Positions 44,777-56,243 of a stretch of 64,000 nucleotides of DNA are shown one piece after another. Source of the stretch: Thalassia testudinum (Eukaryota; Streptophyta; Magnoliopsida; Alismatales; Hydrocharitaceae); the NCBI GenBank assembly GCA_037157565.1, contig JAZHRO010000055.1, positions 39,897,001 through 39,961,000 on the forward strand, in the 5' to 3' direction. The notes beneath the pieces are model-generated. The model was not told the origin of the DNA and made no database searches. It was given only the letters and a program-made list of their open reading frames with translations. A program made the translations under genes and the position numbers. Numbering within the stretch: position 1 is the first letter of the stretch; each line of letters begins with the position of its first letter.

Positions 44777-44989
44777 GTGGTAGGGTGAAAGGAGGTGTAG
44801 TGTTGGGGCCAAAGTGGTGTAGGAATATGGAAGCTTAGGTGTACTTAAGTAAGCTTATTTAGTGGAGCTAGTTATATGGAGTTTTAGGGTTAGGATTGGA
44901 TGACATGGAGGTGGACTATCTAAGCTAGCTTAGCTAGTAGATGAGTGGAGTAGGAGGCGGAAGGAGCCAGGGTTTGTGAGGAGCTGAGG

Positions 44990-45555
44990 AGGAGTTGCAT
45001 TGAGCCGCACTGAAGTTAGCTGAAGCTGAAGAGGGTTGCATCAGAGCTCATTAGCTATCTTAGCTAGCTAGTTCTTTGCTAGCTACTAAGTCAAGATAAG
45101 ATGAGTTGGCTCCTACTGATATGAGCTGAGGTGAGCTAAATCTGGTCTACCCGGAGATTACTTAGCTAGCTAGAGTAGCTAGCTTAGGTCAGGTAGCTAA
45201 ACTCAACCAAGTTGAGCTAAGTTAAGTCTCTAAGAGCTAGACTTGAGTTGGCCTAAGCTGGTTGAGGACTTCTTCAGTTGACTAAGCTTAGCTAGTTGAT
45301 GGCAGTAGCTAGTCCTAGTCAAGTAGAGCTTCCAGTGAATTGTCTTGAGCTTGGAGGAGCTGGAATAGAGCTGGTATCAACTGTCTTGAGCTAGTTTGAG
45401 CTGCCATCCAGTTGAGGTGAGTTGAATGGAGCTGAGGTGAACTAGCTTGAGCTACCATTTAGCTGAGATGAGCTGAATGGAGCTAAGGATGAGTTGATCT
45501 AGCTAGAATGAGCTGGGATCCAGCTGGGATGAGCTGGATCCAGTTGAAGTGAGCT
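44990..45555 (-). promoter_or_regulatory. AGCT array in E LTR
   Basis: Dozens of AGCT tetramers, many as GAGCTG or TAGCTAGCT. In 45461-45552 they start at 45461, 45471, 45481, 45501, 45511, 45522, 45532 and 45552, all multiples of about 10 bp. It is colinear with 50296-50870 in E2. Confidence 0.65.
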
Positions 45556-45774
45556 TCTTCATCTTCTGCCTTCCTGAGTGCCAAGGTTTGAGGGATCTGA
45601 CTCTCTGCTTATCCCTGACACTCAAATAAACACAACAAAAGCACAATAAAATATAATGCATGCCTATCCTAGGTGAATGCCTAAATGCTACTTGAAAACC
45701 CATTTGCGAAGATAAAATCCTAAGAACTAGATCTGTTTTAAGGCATAAGAATGATGATAAACTAACATTTATCA

Positions 45775-46068
45775 GTGACCTTTAAGGAGGATTTGCTTGG
45801 TTTCTTTGTCTCTTATTTTAAAATCAATTGAGTTGAAACTAATTTTATAACCTTTGGCACAGATTTCACTTACACTAAGAAAATTATGTTTTAACCCTTT
45901 AACTAAATGCACATTATCAAACGATGCAGAAGGGTTACCAATTTGGCCAATACCAATAATACGACCCTTGTGGTTGTTCCCAAATGTAATTGTACCACCT
46001 TCCTGGCAGATGAGATGTAGGAACAAGCTTTCTTCTCCTGTCATGTACTTGGAGCACCCATTATCCAT
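45775..46068 (-). pseudogene. pol: protease domain of copia G
   Basis: The minus-strand start DNGCSKYMTGE is the usual copia protease site (D..CS.HMTG). It continues with ITFGNNHKGRIIGIG, a NVHLVKGLKHNFLSVSE segment and ILLKGH, all typical of the protease-to-integrase region. It stops at the E insertion. Confidence 0.88.
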
Positions 46069-47694
46069 GATCCACCTTCTTTCTCCTTGATCCTATCATT
46101 TGTTTACGTCTGTGAGGACTGGGATCATGGGATCTATGTATTGGCTTCAAGCTTCCATTTGATTTACGATAGTCCACCTTTTATAATTTACTTAACCTAC
46201 AAAATAAGATTTCAAGAGTGATTTTGGTACCCATTTTCGCTTGGGACCATGATTGTTAGTTGATGCTGCCTATTTATGCAAGCTACCTTTCCAGTTCTTT
46301 TGGTTTAAACTAGATGCTTCATGATCATTTTTGGGTATGTATCCTAACACAAATTTTGTGGTGGTCTAGATTTGTGTTCCTAGTAGTTTATGCAGATTAC
46401 AACCTCCTTTTGTAAATTTTGCTAGATCATTTATGAGATTGGCAAACTTTTCTTTAAGCTTATCAATGTCTAGCTTTAGGTCATCTATCTGTGATCTAAG
46501 TGATGTGATCTCAAAAGATAGTTCTTTATTTTGTAATGCAAATATCTCTTTTACTGCTTTTTCTTCTTCTAAAGTTTTTACTAAGTTTCTATTTTCTATT
46601 TTAAGAGATTTGGCTACATCATGCATTTCAAAAAAGGCTTCTAATAATTCATCAAGAGTAAAAGATGTTACCTCGTCTTCTAGAGCCATGAGTCCTAGAA
46701 GAGCTTCTTCACCAGAGGTTTCTTCGTATTCTGAGCTTGAGTCAGACTCATCCCAGGTTCCTTGAAGAGCTTTCTTCTGCCCATCCTTCTTTGAGAATTT
46801 CTTCATCTTCTTTCTTTCCGTCTCCTTTTTAAGGAGTGGGCAATCCTTTCAGATGTGTCCTTTTCTCTTGTAGTTGTAGCAGATAATGGCTTTTTCCTTG
46901 GAGTCTTCCTTCTTTCTCTAATTCCTCTTATTTTTTATGAACTTTCTAAACTTCCGCAAGAGAAGAAAGATGTCTTCTTCTTCTTCACTTGAGGTTTCCT
47001 CTGAGTGATAGTTGGCTTCAAGTGCTACAGTCTTCTTCTTGGTTACCTCACTTTCATTCTCCTTCGTATGTTGGAGTTGAACTTCGTATGCCATAAGAAT
47101 ACCAATAAGATCATCCAGCTTTAAGGTTGACAGATCCTTTGATTCCTGGATGGCAGTAGTCTTTGTTTCCCAATCACTGGTGAGAGATCGAAGAATCTTC
47201 CTCACCAAGGCTTCATTCTTAATCTCTTGGTTCAAGTTCCATAGAGAGTTTACAATGTCCGTGAGCCTTTTAAACATCTCGTTGATAGATTCACCCTTCA
47301 TCATCCTGAACAACTCACACTTTTGGGTTAATAGCTCGAGTTTGTTTTACCTTGGAGGTGCCTTCGTAGGTGACTTCCAAGATGCTCCAGATCTCATGAG
47401 CAATTTTGTAGGATGACACTTGATTGAACTCTTCCTTCAAGAGTCTATAGAAGATGGCATTCATTGCCTTTGCATTGTGCATTGCCAACTTCTTCTGGTC
47501 TAGAGTCATGGCTACTCCTTCTTTGATCTCCAGCCATGTGTACTTGGAGGCAATGATGTCCCATATCTCAAATCCATTGATTCCAGGAAGATCTACATTC
47601 TGGTATTCCAGTAACTATAGTTTTTTCCATCGAACAGTGGAGGTTGAATAGCAGATTGCCCCTCAACATACATGTTGACAGAGGATTTTGACAT
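46069..47694 (-). pseudogene. gag: gag of copia G
   Basis: Start Met at 47694 (MSKSSVNMYVEG, then PPLFDG). The capsid (UBN2-type) region follows through 47500-46918: WLEIKEGVAMTLD, then AMNAIFYRLLKEEF, VTYEGTSKVK, SINEMFKRLTDIVNSL. A worn zinc knuckle lies near 46830-46870 (CYNY...GHI.KDCP, second Cys replaced by Tyr). A coiled-coil-like stretch follows at 46806-46366, rich in Leu, Glu and Lys. Several stops and shifts are present. A long gag tail is usual in Sireviruses. Confidence 0.85.
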
Positions 47695-47709
47695 CTTCTA
47701 GATAGGTTA

Positions 47710-47722
47710 GGCTCTAATACCA
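47710..47722 (-). other. primer binding site of G
   Basis: Minus strand TGGTATTAGAGCC, two bases inside the LTR end. It matches the initiator-Met site with one change. Confidence 0.8.
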
Positions 47723-47724
47723 AG

Positions 47725-48714
47725 TGAAGGTCCCACGAATCTAGGTGATATACTAAAGGGGAGTGGTCAATAGTATCGCTCAACAATTTTAAAAAAATAA
47801 CTACGAGATAAATTCAAGTCACAGAAAAATCATGCAGAAGTGACACTTAAATTTATAGTGGAAACCCTCTCGGGTAAAAACCACTACCTAAGCCACCCAA
47901 CTTAGGATTTTTCCGACTAGGCAATGCTAGTCAATCCACTAATGCACCACTTGAATGAGAGTGGCACAACCTCTTACAAGAATCCCTTCTCTTATCAACC
48001 TGAATAGAAGCACAACAACAACGAGTCTTCCCAACAACTTGGGACCCGAATGAAAGCAATAGATAAAGATAAATATAATAAAGTCCAATGGAACCTCAAA
48101 AGAAATCAAACTGATATTTTCATAGAGGTATTTTGATTGGTGTGCCTTTTGAAAGAGTAGAAGTAGAAGTGCAGAAGCACTTAAGAGAAAGCACGAGAGC
48201 TCTTTTTCTAGATAGTGTTCTTCTTTGAATGTGTTATGAAAAAGGGCTACCACGGACCTCTATTTATATTAGTAAATTAACCTCAATAAGAAGTCTTTCA
48301 AATCCAATTGGTTGATCAATTAAGGTAGTTTAGTCAATCAAAATGGCTATTAGTTGACCAAACTAGTTATTTGATCAATTATCTATTGGTTGATTAAAGG
48401 TATCTTAATCAACTTCCTAATTTTAATAGATTTGATCAATTAATCAAAAATTTGGCTGATCAAAGTTATTTAGTCGATCAATTAATAATTTGGTCAATCA
48501 ATTAACCTAAAAACTTGATTTTAGAAATTTACGTTTAGCATAAAAAATAATTTGAAGTTCCTTGTAAAATAATCTAGACTCAAAGAAATGTAAAAGACTT
48601 AACAGAAGACTACAACAAGCTTTTTGCTCCTTTCCATGAGTCAACGAGAGAATCTTGAAAGATTAGTCTAGACAGATAACGTAATTTTGGTACATCAAAA
48701 CAGAGGTACTAACA
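47725..48714 (-). repeat. 5' LTR of G
   Basis: 990 bp, left end TGAAGGTCC, right end ACTAACA, colinear with 36169-37123. Many small substitutions separate the two, so G is old. A 104-codon frame at 47939-48253 has no family feature. Confidence 0.9.
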
Positions 48715-49072
48715 TCCTCTTCATCAACGTGAATCCAAACTACACGTAAACAACAATGGAGAAGGAAAAGAAAAGATCACCTTCCACCATGCAACACATG
48801 CCATTGATGTCCTCCAACCATCCCTATCGATCCCCGCATAGCAGAGGAGTTGAAGAGGGTTAGGAGAGGGGGCATATCAAGGGATCGAACATGAAGAGAG
48901 GAAGGAACAACAGTGGGACTCCCCCCCAACCCCAATCTCACAAGAGTCTAAGCATCAATGTGACGATGGTGGACACCAGCACCCTATTTATAGGGTCTTG
49001 GGGTGTGTGCTAGGTCAAATAAAATAATGCGATAGGGATGAAAATGCCCTAGGCATATTCCACATTCCTACA
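48715..49072 (-). repeat. 5' LTR of chromovirus H, outer part
   Basis: Continuation of 34133-36168 beyond G, beginning with the second TCCTC. A palindromic TATA region ACCCTATTTATAGGGT lies at 48981-48996. The LTR probably starts (minus strand) TGTAGGAATG at 49072; that boundary is inferred. Confidence 0.6.
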
Positions 49073-49076
49073 AAGT

Positions 49077-49954
49077 ATGTTTCATGCATTACTTTTGCTA
49101 CGCAACTTGAATTTTTACGAAATCGGTCTTGTTGGAAAACTTACAACAGAAGGAGTTGTCTCAATTATTGCAGATGCCCATAGCCACCCTCCCTATCAGG
49201 TATTTTGGTTTACCATTGCAAGGCAAGAGAATGAAAAAGGACTGGGCCCAGCTTTTTAGAAGGTGTCAATGAAAATGGAAGGGTGGTGCAGTAGGTTCTA
49301 TCAAAGGGGAAACGCATGGTTTTACTTAACTCAATCCTCTCAGCGATCTCGATGTTTTTCCTTTCTATGTCCAAACTGCCAGGTTCGGTGCTAAAGCGAA
49401 TGGACATTTTTTGCAAGCATTTTTTCTGGAAGGGGCTAGCGCACAGTAGTAGATTCTTTCAGCTAGTGCAGTCGAAGTCGGTGTGCACGCCAAAGAGAAA
49501 AGGGGGACTAGGGGTGAGATCTCTACGTGAATTTGGAGACTCCCTATTGCTGAAGTGGGGGGTGATTATCCTGTGTGGAGATGAGGGTCTACGGCAGACC
49601 ATTGTTCGTGACTCCTATGGTGGCAGACGTGGTTCGGAAACAATCAATATCTCCTTTTTGGGACTCCATCTCCAAAGCCATAGTGAAACCCTGGGAGCTC
49701 TTCAAACCAATCTTGGGTTGTGGAGAGAGGTTACAGTTTTGGGATGATGATTGAAGCGGGCTAGGCCGTCTAGTGGATAGATACCCCCATGTCTATGATG
49801 GCTTGGAGAGTAAGCCTCATTGGCTGATATGTGGTAGCAGCAAGATCAGATGTGAGATATACCTTCTACGAGAGGCAGTCTTACTACTAAAGCTGGCGAG
49901 GAAGCAGACTCCATGCACCTTGCTTTAGCTACGTTCAAGCCAAGGGATGGGTTG
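49077..49954 (+). pseudogene. LINE reverse transcriptase, C-terminal part
   Basis: The plus strand shows the end of an L1-type RT and its zinc-binding tail. An FGLPLQGKRMKKDW-like segment near 49200 is followed, in a shifted frame, by LLNSILSAISMFFLSMSKLPGSVLKRMD, then FFWKG, then KRKGGLGVRSLREF...LLLKWG. Frameshifts and stops break it. The 5' part was probably split off by H; the 3' part is cut by L at 49955. It is the oldest layer visible in the right half. Confidence 0.83.
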
Positions 49955-50072
49955 TGTAATTTCTGATGGAGGGGGTGAGATATGCGGTATGAAAATAAGA
50001 TGCGAAAATACTATGTAACAATCACACAAAATGCAATCTCACAAAGCACACAAGAATTTTTAGGTGGAAACC

Positions 50073-52665
50073 TGATAAACGTCAGTTTATCATCATTCTT
50101 ATGCCCTAAAACAAACCTAGCTCTTAGAATTTTAACTACGCAAATGGGTTTTTGGGCTGCATTTAGGCATCATATAGGCTAGGCATGCATTGCATTATTT
50201 TGTTATATTTAACATGTTTATTTGAGTGTTAGGGTTAAAGCAAATAAGCAGAACCCTAGAATCCTGACACTCATGAAGGCAAATGGTGAAGAAGAAGCTC
50301 AATTCAGCTGGAACTCAGCCAGATCCAGCTCCACATAGCTGGATACTAGCTTTCCTGGATTAGGATTAGCTCCATTTAGCTCATCTTGGCTGGATGGCAG
50401 CTCAGGGAAACTCATTCTAGCTAAACCTAGCTTAAGTTAGCTCAGTTCCAGCTCAACTTGGCTGAGTTTAGTTCATCCCAACTCCATTCAATTCAATAGG
50501 AGCTCTAACTAGCTCAACTAAGTCGACATTAGCTTTAGTCAGCTCAGATCCAGCTCAACTTGGTTGAGTCTAGTTCATCCAAGCTTCAGTCAGTTCACTA
50601 AGGCTCCACTAGCTCAACTAAGTTGATATCAACTCAAAACCAGCTCTCTCCAGGTCCACATAGCTCATTGCAGCTCAACTCTTTCTAGCTTAGCTACTAC
50701 TTGTCAACTAGTAGCTAAGCTAGCTCAAGAGTCTCCATCTGAGGCAACTCTAGCTCAACCTAGCCCCAAATAGGTTGAAACCAGCTCACACCAGCTCAAC
50801 TGCCCTAGCTTAGCTACTAACCTGAAAAATAGCTAGCTAAGCTACTAGTTGAGTCTTTATGAAGATTCCCTCAGCTTCCTCAACTCCAATGCAGCATTAG
50901 TCCAGCTCCAGAAAATTTTCCCAACTCCTTCCTCAAATCCTAGCTCCACCATCTGCTACCCTACTAGCTAAGCTCCCAACCTACTCCAACTCCATGGTCG
51001 TCCACCCTTTCCCCTTAACCCTAACTAAACCCTAACCTAACCCACCTAATTTTGGCGCCAACCCTCATCAACCACCACCCCATCACACCTCTTCATGTTG
51101 GTGCCAAAATCACCCACACACACCCCTTCAAAATGGCACCAACCCCCCCTTAAATCTCCACCCTACACATCACCACAAAAGGCTATCTCTACCCTACACA
51201 TAAACCCCCTTCTAGAAGCCTTATGTGGTGCCAACCTTAACCACCTAACTCCACATCTAACCAACCCTAAACCACCCCTAGTTGGCTCCCAAAAAACTCC
51301 TACCCACACCCCTTCATGTTGGCTCCAACACCACCTTCAATCACCACCACCCAATCAACACCACAACCTATCCTAACCCTTCTTATGTTGGCGCCACATA
51401 ACCCTCTCCCTTAACCATCCTAAAGTGACGCCAAAACCGGTTAACCCAACAATAACCACCACTCCATACATCCCTCCTTTTGGCGCCACTTTTTATCTAC
51501 CCTATATTCACCAACCACCACCCTACAACACCATCCTAACCCTACACATACCCTACATGCCACCTAACCCTACCACCATCGATCCTTAACCCTAGTCCCC
51601 ACCTAGGGTTGGCATCAAACACAAAGCATCCCCCCATTTTGGTGCCACCCAATAACAAGACTAGGATTTCCTAACCACCCTCTACAACCCATCCTAGCCC
51701 TCCATCCATTAACTACCCTTAACCCCCTTCCACTCCTATAAAAAGACCAACACCCACCACCATTAATTCACCTTTGGCTACATAATTTTCTACCATACAT
51801 CCACCTTCCATAGACGGCCAAGAGAAGAAGAAGAAGAAGAAGATTAAGGGGATACTATGTCCCCTTGGTGCCTTCCCCTCTTCTCTTCTCTCTTGTGCCC
51901 ACGCCAGCCAGAGGAGAAGCCAGGCAAGGAAGACCTTAGGAGGAGGTCTTGAGGGCGGTGCACGCCCACCCTTGGAGGAGCTTTTGAGGTGGAAACCATC
52001 CACCTTTGGAGGAGCTAAGGAACGCCTCATCTAGGGATTACCAAGAGGAGGACACACCATGGAGGAGCAATTTAAGGAGAAGGAAAAGGAGGAATCCTTT
52101 TCAACTATGGGAGCAGCCGTAATTGGAGCAAGGACCCTCCCCTCTTCATCATCATCATCAAAAGGATATTGAGTTTTTATTTTTGTCTTTTTTTAATTTT
52201 AAGTAGAAGCATTCCTCTACTTGTAAAATAATATCTTCCTTTAGTAAAAGTTTCTTTCTTTAAATTCTTGTTGCAATTCTTATTGCGTTGTGTTGCTTTT
52301 TCCTTAGTGCATACACACACTCTCAATAATTACTCTAGGTCTTCACGTACCTAGAGTGAGCTTAGAAGAGAGAAATTGCTTGTCACTTAGGTTTTAGTTC
52401 TAGTAACTAAGGTGTGGTCGCTTTCTCGTTAACAAAGCTTCCATTACCGGTTATTTCAAAAACCAAAAAAAATTAATATTCAAAAATCAAAAGGATAGAT
52501 TTCCCATTTCTCGAGCAAGAGATTTCAATTTTGCAAAAATTTTCCTCCTTCGATGACCCTAGATACCACCACTATCTAGGTTATAAATTTAAAAGTGAAT
52601 CAATTTTTGCGCGTAACAACGATTCAAAAAACCCGCATTTTACAAACAGCGTAAAAACCCGATCA
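50073..52665 (+). repeat. solo LTR of family E (copy E2)
   Basis: 2593 bp. It starts with TGATAAAC-GTCA-GTTTATCA (perfect 8-bp stem) and ends CCCGATCA. Flanks are AAACC (50068-50072) and AAATC (52666-52670); the empty site in the other L LTR reads AAATC, so the left copy has one change. AGCT array 50296-50870; TATA box TATAAAAA at 51737-51744. The 51030-51720 stretch is rich in Pro/Thr-type cacc and ccaacc words and in GGCGCC. No gene. Confidence 0.9.
50296..50870 (+). promoter_or_regulatory. AGCT array with a pitch near 10 bp
   Basis: AGCT starts at 50296, 50306, 50327, 50337, 50348, 50368, 50378, 50399, 50419, 50429, 50439, 50450, 50501, 50511, 50531, 50541, 50552, 50582, 50611, 50642, 50662 and 50672. 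Nearly all steps are multiples of 10-10.5 bp. It lies 0.9-1.4 kb upstream of the TATA box. Either an eroded 10-bp tandem repeat or sites on one face of the helix. Confidence 0.65.
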
Positions 52666-53809
52666 AAATCCAAACCCGGGTAAAAACTACCACCTAAGCC
52701 TCTTGGCTTAGGATTTCCCGATTTACCAAGTCGATCAAATCCACTAACCAAGTCACTTCAACAAGGGTGACTTAACCTCTTACAACCACACTACTTAGAC
52801 GATGACAGCATACCTCAAACCCCTCCTTTTCATGAGGAGTATTTTGTCTCACGAGGGAGACAGGAATTTGCAAAACGAATACCTGATGAGAACCTCATCA
52901 TGAGCCATAACTAGCTCATTTTGACCTAATACAAAGGATAAAAGCTCCTACATAACTCAAGGAAAGGCTTAACTCAGAGAATTCTGAGTTTAAGAAGAAA
53001 ACAGAAACTAAGGGGTAAAAATGCAATTTTACCAGCACAATCTGCAAGCAGGGTAATTCAGGGTCCAAACACAGGTCAAACAAACCTAATAAGAAGGGAA
53101 GTGGGATGATCTGATCTGATAAGGGCTACAGCAACTCCAAGGAATTAAATGACAATCTGTAACCCTAAAACAAACCCACTTCAATTCAAGAGGTTTGAGG
53201 CAAAGAAAAAATTGAATAAACCCTCTAAAATTCGTAGAAAAATAATCTCTAGGGTTTAGAACCTTCAATTTGGCCTTAGGAACCCATTTTGACCTACGTT
53301 GAAACCATGCCCAATTAATGACTTAATTTGGGTTTTTACATAAATTGATCTGTCAAACAAGGTCTGATCTAGAAATAAAATTCACCATTAGAATCCTTAG
53401 GCTCCATTTAGTCATGCATAAAAACTTGAGCCTAAGAAGAGACCTTCTTGACCGACTTTTCATTTTGGTCCTCATTCATTACGTTTTGACCCTCAACTTT
53501 TGAAACCCTCGCATTTTGGCCCCTAACTCTTCTTCGTTCTTTGCATTTGGGTCCTCCCTGCAAAACCCTGAGCAGCGCCATGCTCCGGCGACCTTGCGTG
53601 AGGCATGGCGCCGCGCAAGGTGAGGGGGACCCCCTGCCAAGTCAACCAGGGGTTCCCTGCGACGTCAGCCGTCGCAGGAACACCCCCTGATCGCTGCAAT
53701 CGCCCATACCGCCCGTGCGAACGTACGGACGGTATGGGTCTCCATCTCCGGCATCCTCCGGCGAGGGAGGCACGTCGTCTCCCTCCGCCCTCCTCTCTGT
53801 TTCTGCCTC

Positions 53810-53817
53810 TATAAAAA
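53810..53817 (+). promoter_or_regulatory. TATA box of F3 LTR
   Basis: TATAAAAA preceded by a gcctc word and about 930 bp from the LTR start. F2 has the equivalent at 41497-41503 (minus). Confidence 0.6.
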
Positions 53818-55070
53818 CCCCCGACGCTATGCCGCTCTCTCCAGCTCGGTTCTGACGGAGAAACCCCCCCCCCTTTCCTCTCTTCCCACTCCGACAGAGG
53901 CCCCCTTGCTCCAGCGGTTCCTCCTCCTCCTCCTCGTCGCTCTGCCGCACTACCAACAGCAGGGCTGCCTTCACCTCCTCTTCCCGCGTCGCGCCGTACC
54001 CAGTACGCGCTCTCCCGCTATCTCCTCGCCGCAGCCCTCTCTCTCTGGGCACCTTCTTCTCCGGCGACAGTCGATACGACTGTCGCCCTGTTCCGGCCCC
54101 CCCTCGTCCCGCCGAGTAGGTACAATCTTTCCTCTTCCTCCCCTCTTTCTTCTCCTTACTGTAATTTGCATAACCACCCCTCGACCGCGCCTAATTGCCC
54201 TCACCTTCCCCATCTCCGGCCAAACTCCGGCGACTCGCTCCCATCACTCCAGCACCCCACACGGCTCGCCGACCCTCACAGAACCTCCACCTCCTAACCC
54301 TGATCAACCTCTGCCCTTCCACTTCCCACCAATCGCCCTCTGCAGACCCACCGACCAAACCCATCTCCCAACCTGCAGTTTGACCTAGGGCGGCCCTTAG
54401 GCTCCGCCCCACCACCTGCAGACCCCCCCGACCACCTTCGCCGTGCTACGGCGAAGGTCCTCCGCGTATCTGATTAGACCGAGAGGCCGTTTCTCTGTGA
54501 GCAGGTACTTCGCTCGCTGCAGCCATTGCTGAGTGAAGCAGCTTCTTCGACCTGCTCCTCCAGGCGCGCCACGCCCAGGTCAGACTCCCAGGCTGCGCGG
54601 GGCATCTCCGCAAAGAAGTCCCAGGCTACAGTTGGGGCAAAGCCTTCGCGTGGAGCCTCGATTGTGCGCTGCCTCCTCCACGCGGGCGTCCAATTGGGGT
54701 GGGACATTTAGTCCCACCTCTGAAACTCACTGCGGTGAGCAGGCGCTTAAAGACAAAAAGTGCCTTAAGCTGTTCGCCTCAGATCACGGGGTGAGGTCCC
54801 CTTCACCCGCCCGATTACCCGGCCTCATCCGCGCTCACGCCCCGCGGACCTGGCCCGACCCGATTAGCCCGACCTGCACTCCTCGCCCACCACCGCACGC
54901 CGGTGGGCCTGGACCTGGGCGCGACCCGCGTACCCAATTAACCTGTTGCTGTGGGAGAGCTTTCCTAAGAGCGAATTCTGAGAGAGAAAGAGACGCGGGG
55001 GGAGGGTAGAGTAGGTTTTGCCCTTTGATCGAACTTTGAGTGTGCAGGCACAGGTGAAGAAGAAGAAGAA

Positions 55071-55510
55071 GAGAAGGCAGGAAGAAGAAGAAGAAAGCCA
55101 CAGAGGAAAGAAGAAAAGACGCACTGTAGCCGCAGCTACTTAAGTCGTCTGATTGAGAAATCAGACGACGCTCTGAAGAACAGAAGGAAGAAGACAAAGA
55201 AGAGAAGCAGAAGACGAAGAGAAAGAAGAATGCACTTGGCCGAGAAAAGAAAGAGCAGAAGAAGAGGAAGCAGACCGCAAAAGAAGAGAAGGCAGGAAGA
55301 AGAAGAAGAAGAAAGCCACAGAGGAAAGAAGAAAAGACGCACTGTAGCAGCAGCTACTTAAGTCGTCTGATTGAGAAATCAAACGACGCTCTGAAGAACA
55401 GAAGGAAGAAGACAAAGAAGAGAAGCAGAAGACGAAGAGAAAGAAGAATGCACTTGGCCGAGAAAAGAAAGAGCAGAAGAAGAGGAAGCAGACCGCAAGA
55501 GAAGAGAAGG
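55071..55510 (+). repeat. purine-rich 215-bp tandem repeat
   Basis: Two units about 215 bp apart (starts 55071 and 55286) with a partial third start near 55500. Almost pure GA except for an inserted hairpin CGTCTGATT-GAGA-AATCAGACG at about 55144; the second copy has one mismatch. Open frames here are low-complexity and not genes. Confidence 0.85.
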
Positions 55511-56243
55511 AAAAAGAAGAAGAAGAAGGCCAAGAAAGAAGGACTGCGAGAAGAAGAAAGAAGAAGAAAAAAAAAGAGAAGAGAAAAGAAGACAGACAAG
55601 AAAGAAGAAGGAGAAGCCAACAAATTCTCTCTCTCTCTCTCTTTATTTTTGTAATAGAAATACTGTACTTCTAGAATACAACTTGCTCCCTGAGTTCGAC
55701 CTCGGGAGAACTTTCATTTCCGAGTAAAAATTGTAATAATGACAATGACTATCTGTACTACAACGTAATTTCTATAACAAAACAACAAAACCTAGTCACA
55801 ACGCCGTTATCAATACCAAACAAAGACAATTACAAAATATCCTATAAAGCCACAAAGTATGTAATAAACCTAGCTACCATAGCAAGGGAAACCTCCCTAT
55901 GATGGAAGTACATCGGCTAGCAACATGTCGTGTGTGAACCATGCAAGGCACTAAGATGCTCTCGTAAACGGAGACAGGAGAGTGGGTGTGTGGCGAAGAT
56001 GTTTCTCTCTAGAGTATAGACAAGGGCTTGGAGAGCAAGATCACTTTCTATCTCTTCTTTTGGACACAATATAAGTGGAAGTAGTTTCTCAAGGTGTACT
56101 TAACCTAGGATGGGTGCTCCTCTATTTATAGAGGTCCTAAGAAGGCCTTGGAAGCTTCTTGTAGCCATTGGAAACAAGGCTCAAGAGAGTGGTCCAAAAT
56201 CTCACCAAAATCAGGATCATTTATGATTCTGACAAGGTTATGA

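Larger units (their letters stand above)
39075..45774 (-). repeat. 5' LTR of element E, split by two solo LTRs
   Basis: In element direction it starts at 45774 with TGATAAA-TGTTAG-TTTATCA and ends at about 39075 with GACATCA. It is colinear with solo LTR E2 (50073-52665) once F2 (40072-42398) and D (42558-44776) are removed. The AGCT-rich array is at about 44990-45555; a GAA/CTT-rich stretch near 39600-39880 mirrors 51820-52140. The right flank is copia G protease. The left target duplication is lost with the deletion. Confidence 0.85.
36169..48714 (-). mobile_element. Ty1/copia element G, Sirevirus type, with nested element E
   Basis: LTRs 36169-37123 and 47725-48714 are direct repeats flanked by a perfect duplication TCCTC (36164-36168, 48715-48719), inside the LTR of H. 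On the minus strand come primer site, gag, protease, then a break at 45774, and beyond it a late part of RT with RNase H, the polypurine tracts and 3' LTR. Integrase and most of RT are absent. They were lost together with the far side of element E, which inserted in the protease-integrase region. Confidence 0.9.
52884..55812 (+). repeat. solo LTR of family F (copy F3)
   Basis: 2929 bp with a perfect target duplication ATACC (52879-52883, 55813-55817). It starts TGATGAG-AAC-CTCATCA (7-bp perfect stem) and ends CGTTATCA. TATA box TATAAAAA at 53810-53817, followed by a CT/CG-rich stretch. GC-rich frames at 53600-55000 overlap on both strands and lack domains. The length excess over F2 comes partly from a 215-bp tandem duplication (55071-55500). 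Confidence 0.92.

Noticed and set aside
45061..45180. TAGCTAGCT runs as a simple microsatellite
   Set aside because: The runs are short and imperfect, and belong to the wider AGCT array of the E LTR, which keeps a 10-bp register over hundreds of bases.
46433..46765. Plus-strand frame opposite copia gag; likewise 57834-58436
   Set aside because: They are Ser/Phe/Leu-rich mirrors of Lys/Glu-rich coiled-coil gag on the minus strand.
53605..54711. Several GC-rich frames of 60-160 codons in F3
   Set aside because: They overlap on both strands inside a solo LTR bounded by a perfect target duplication and show no domain.
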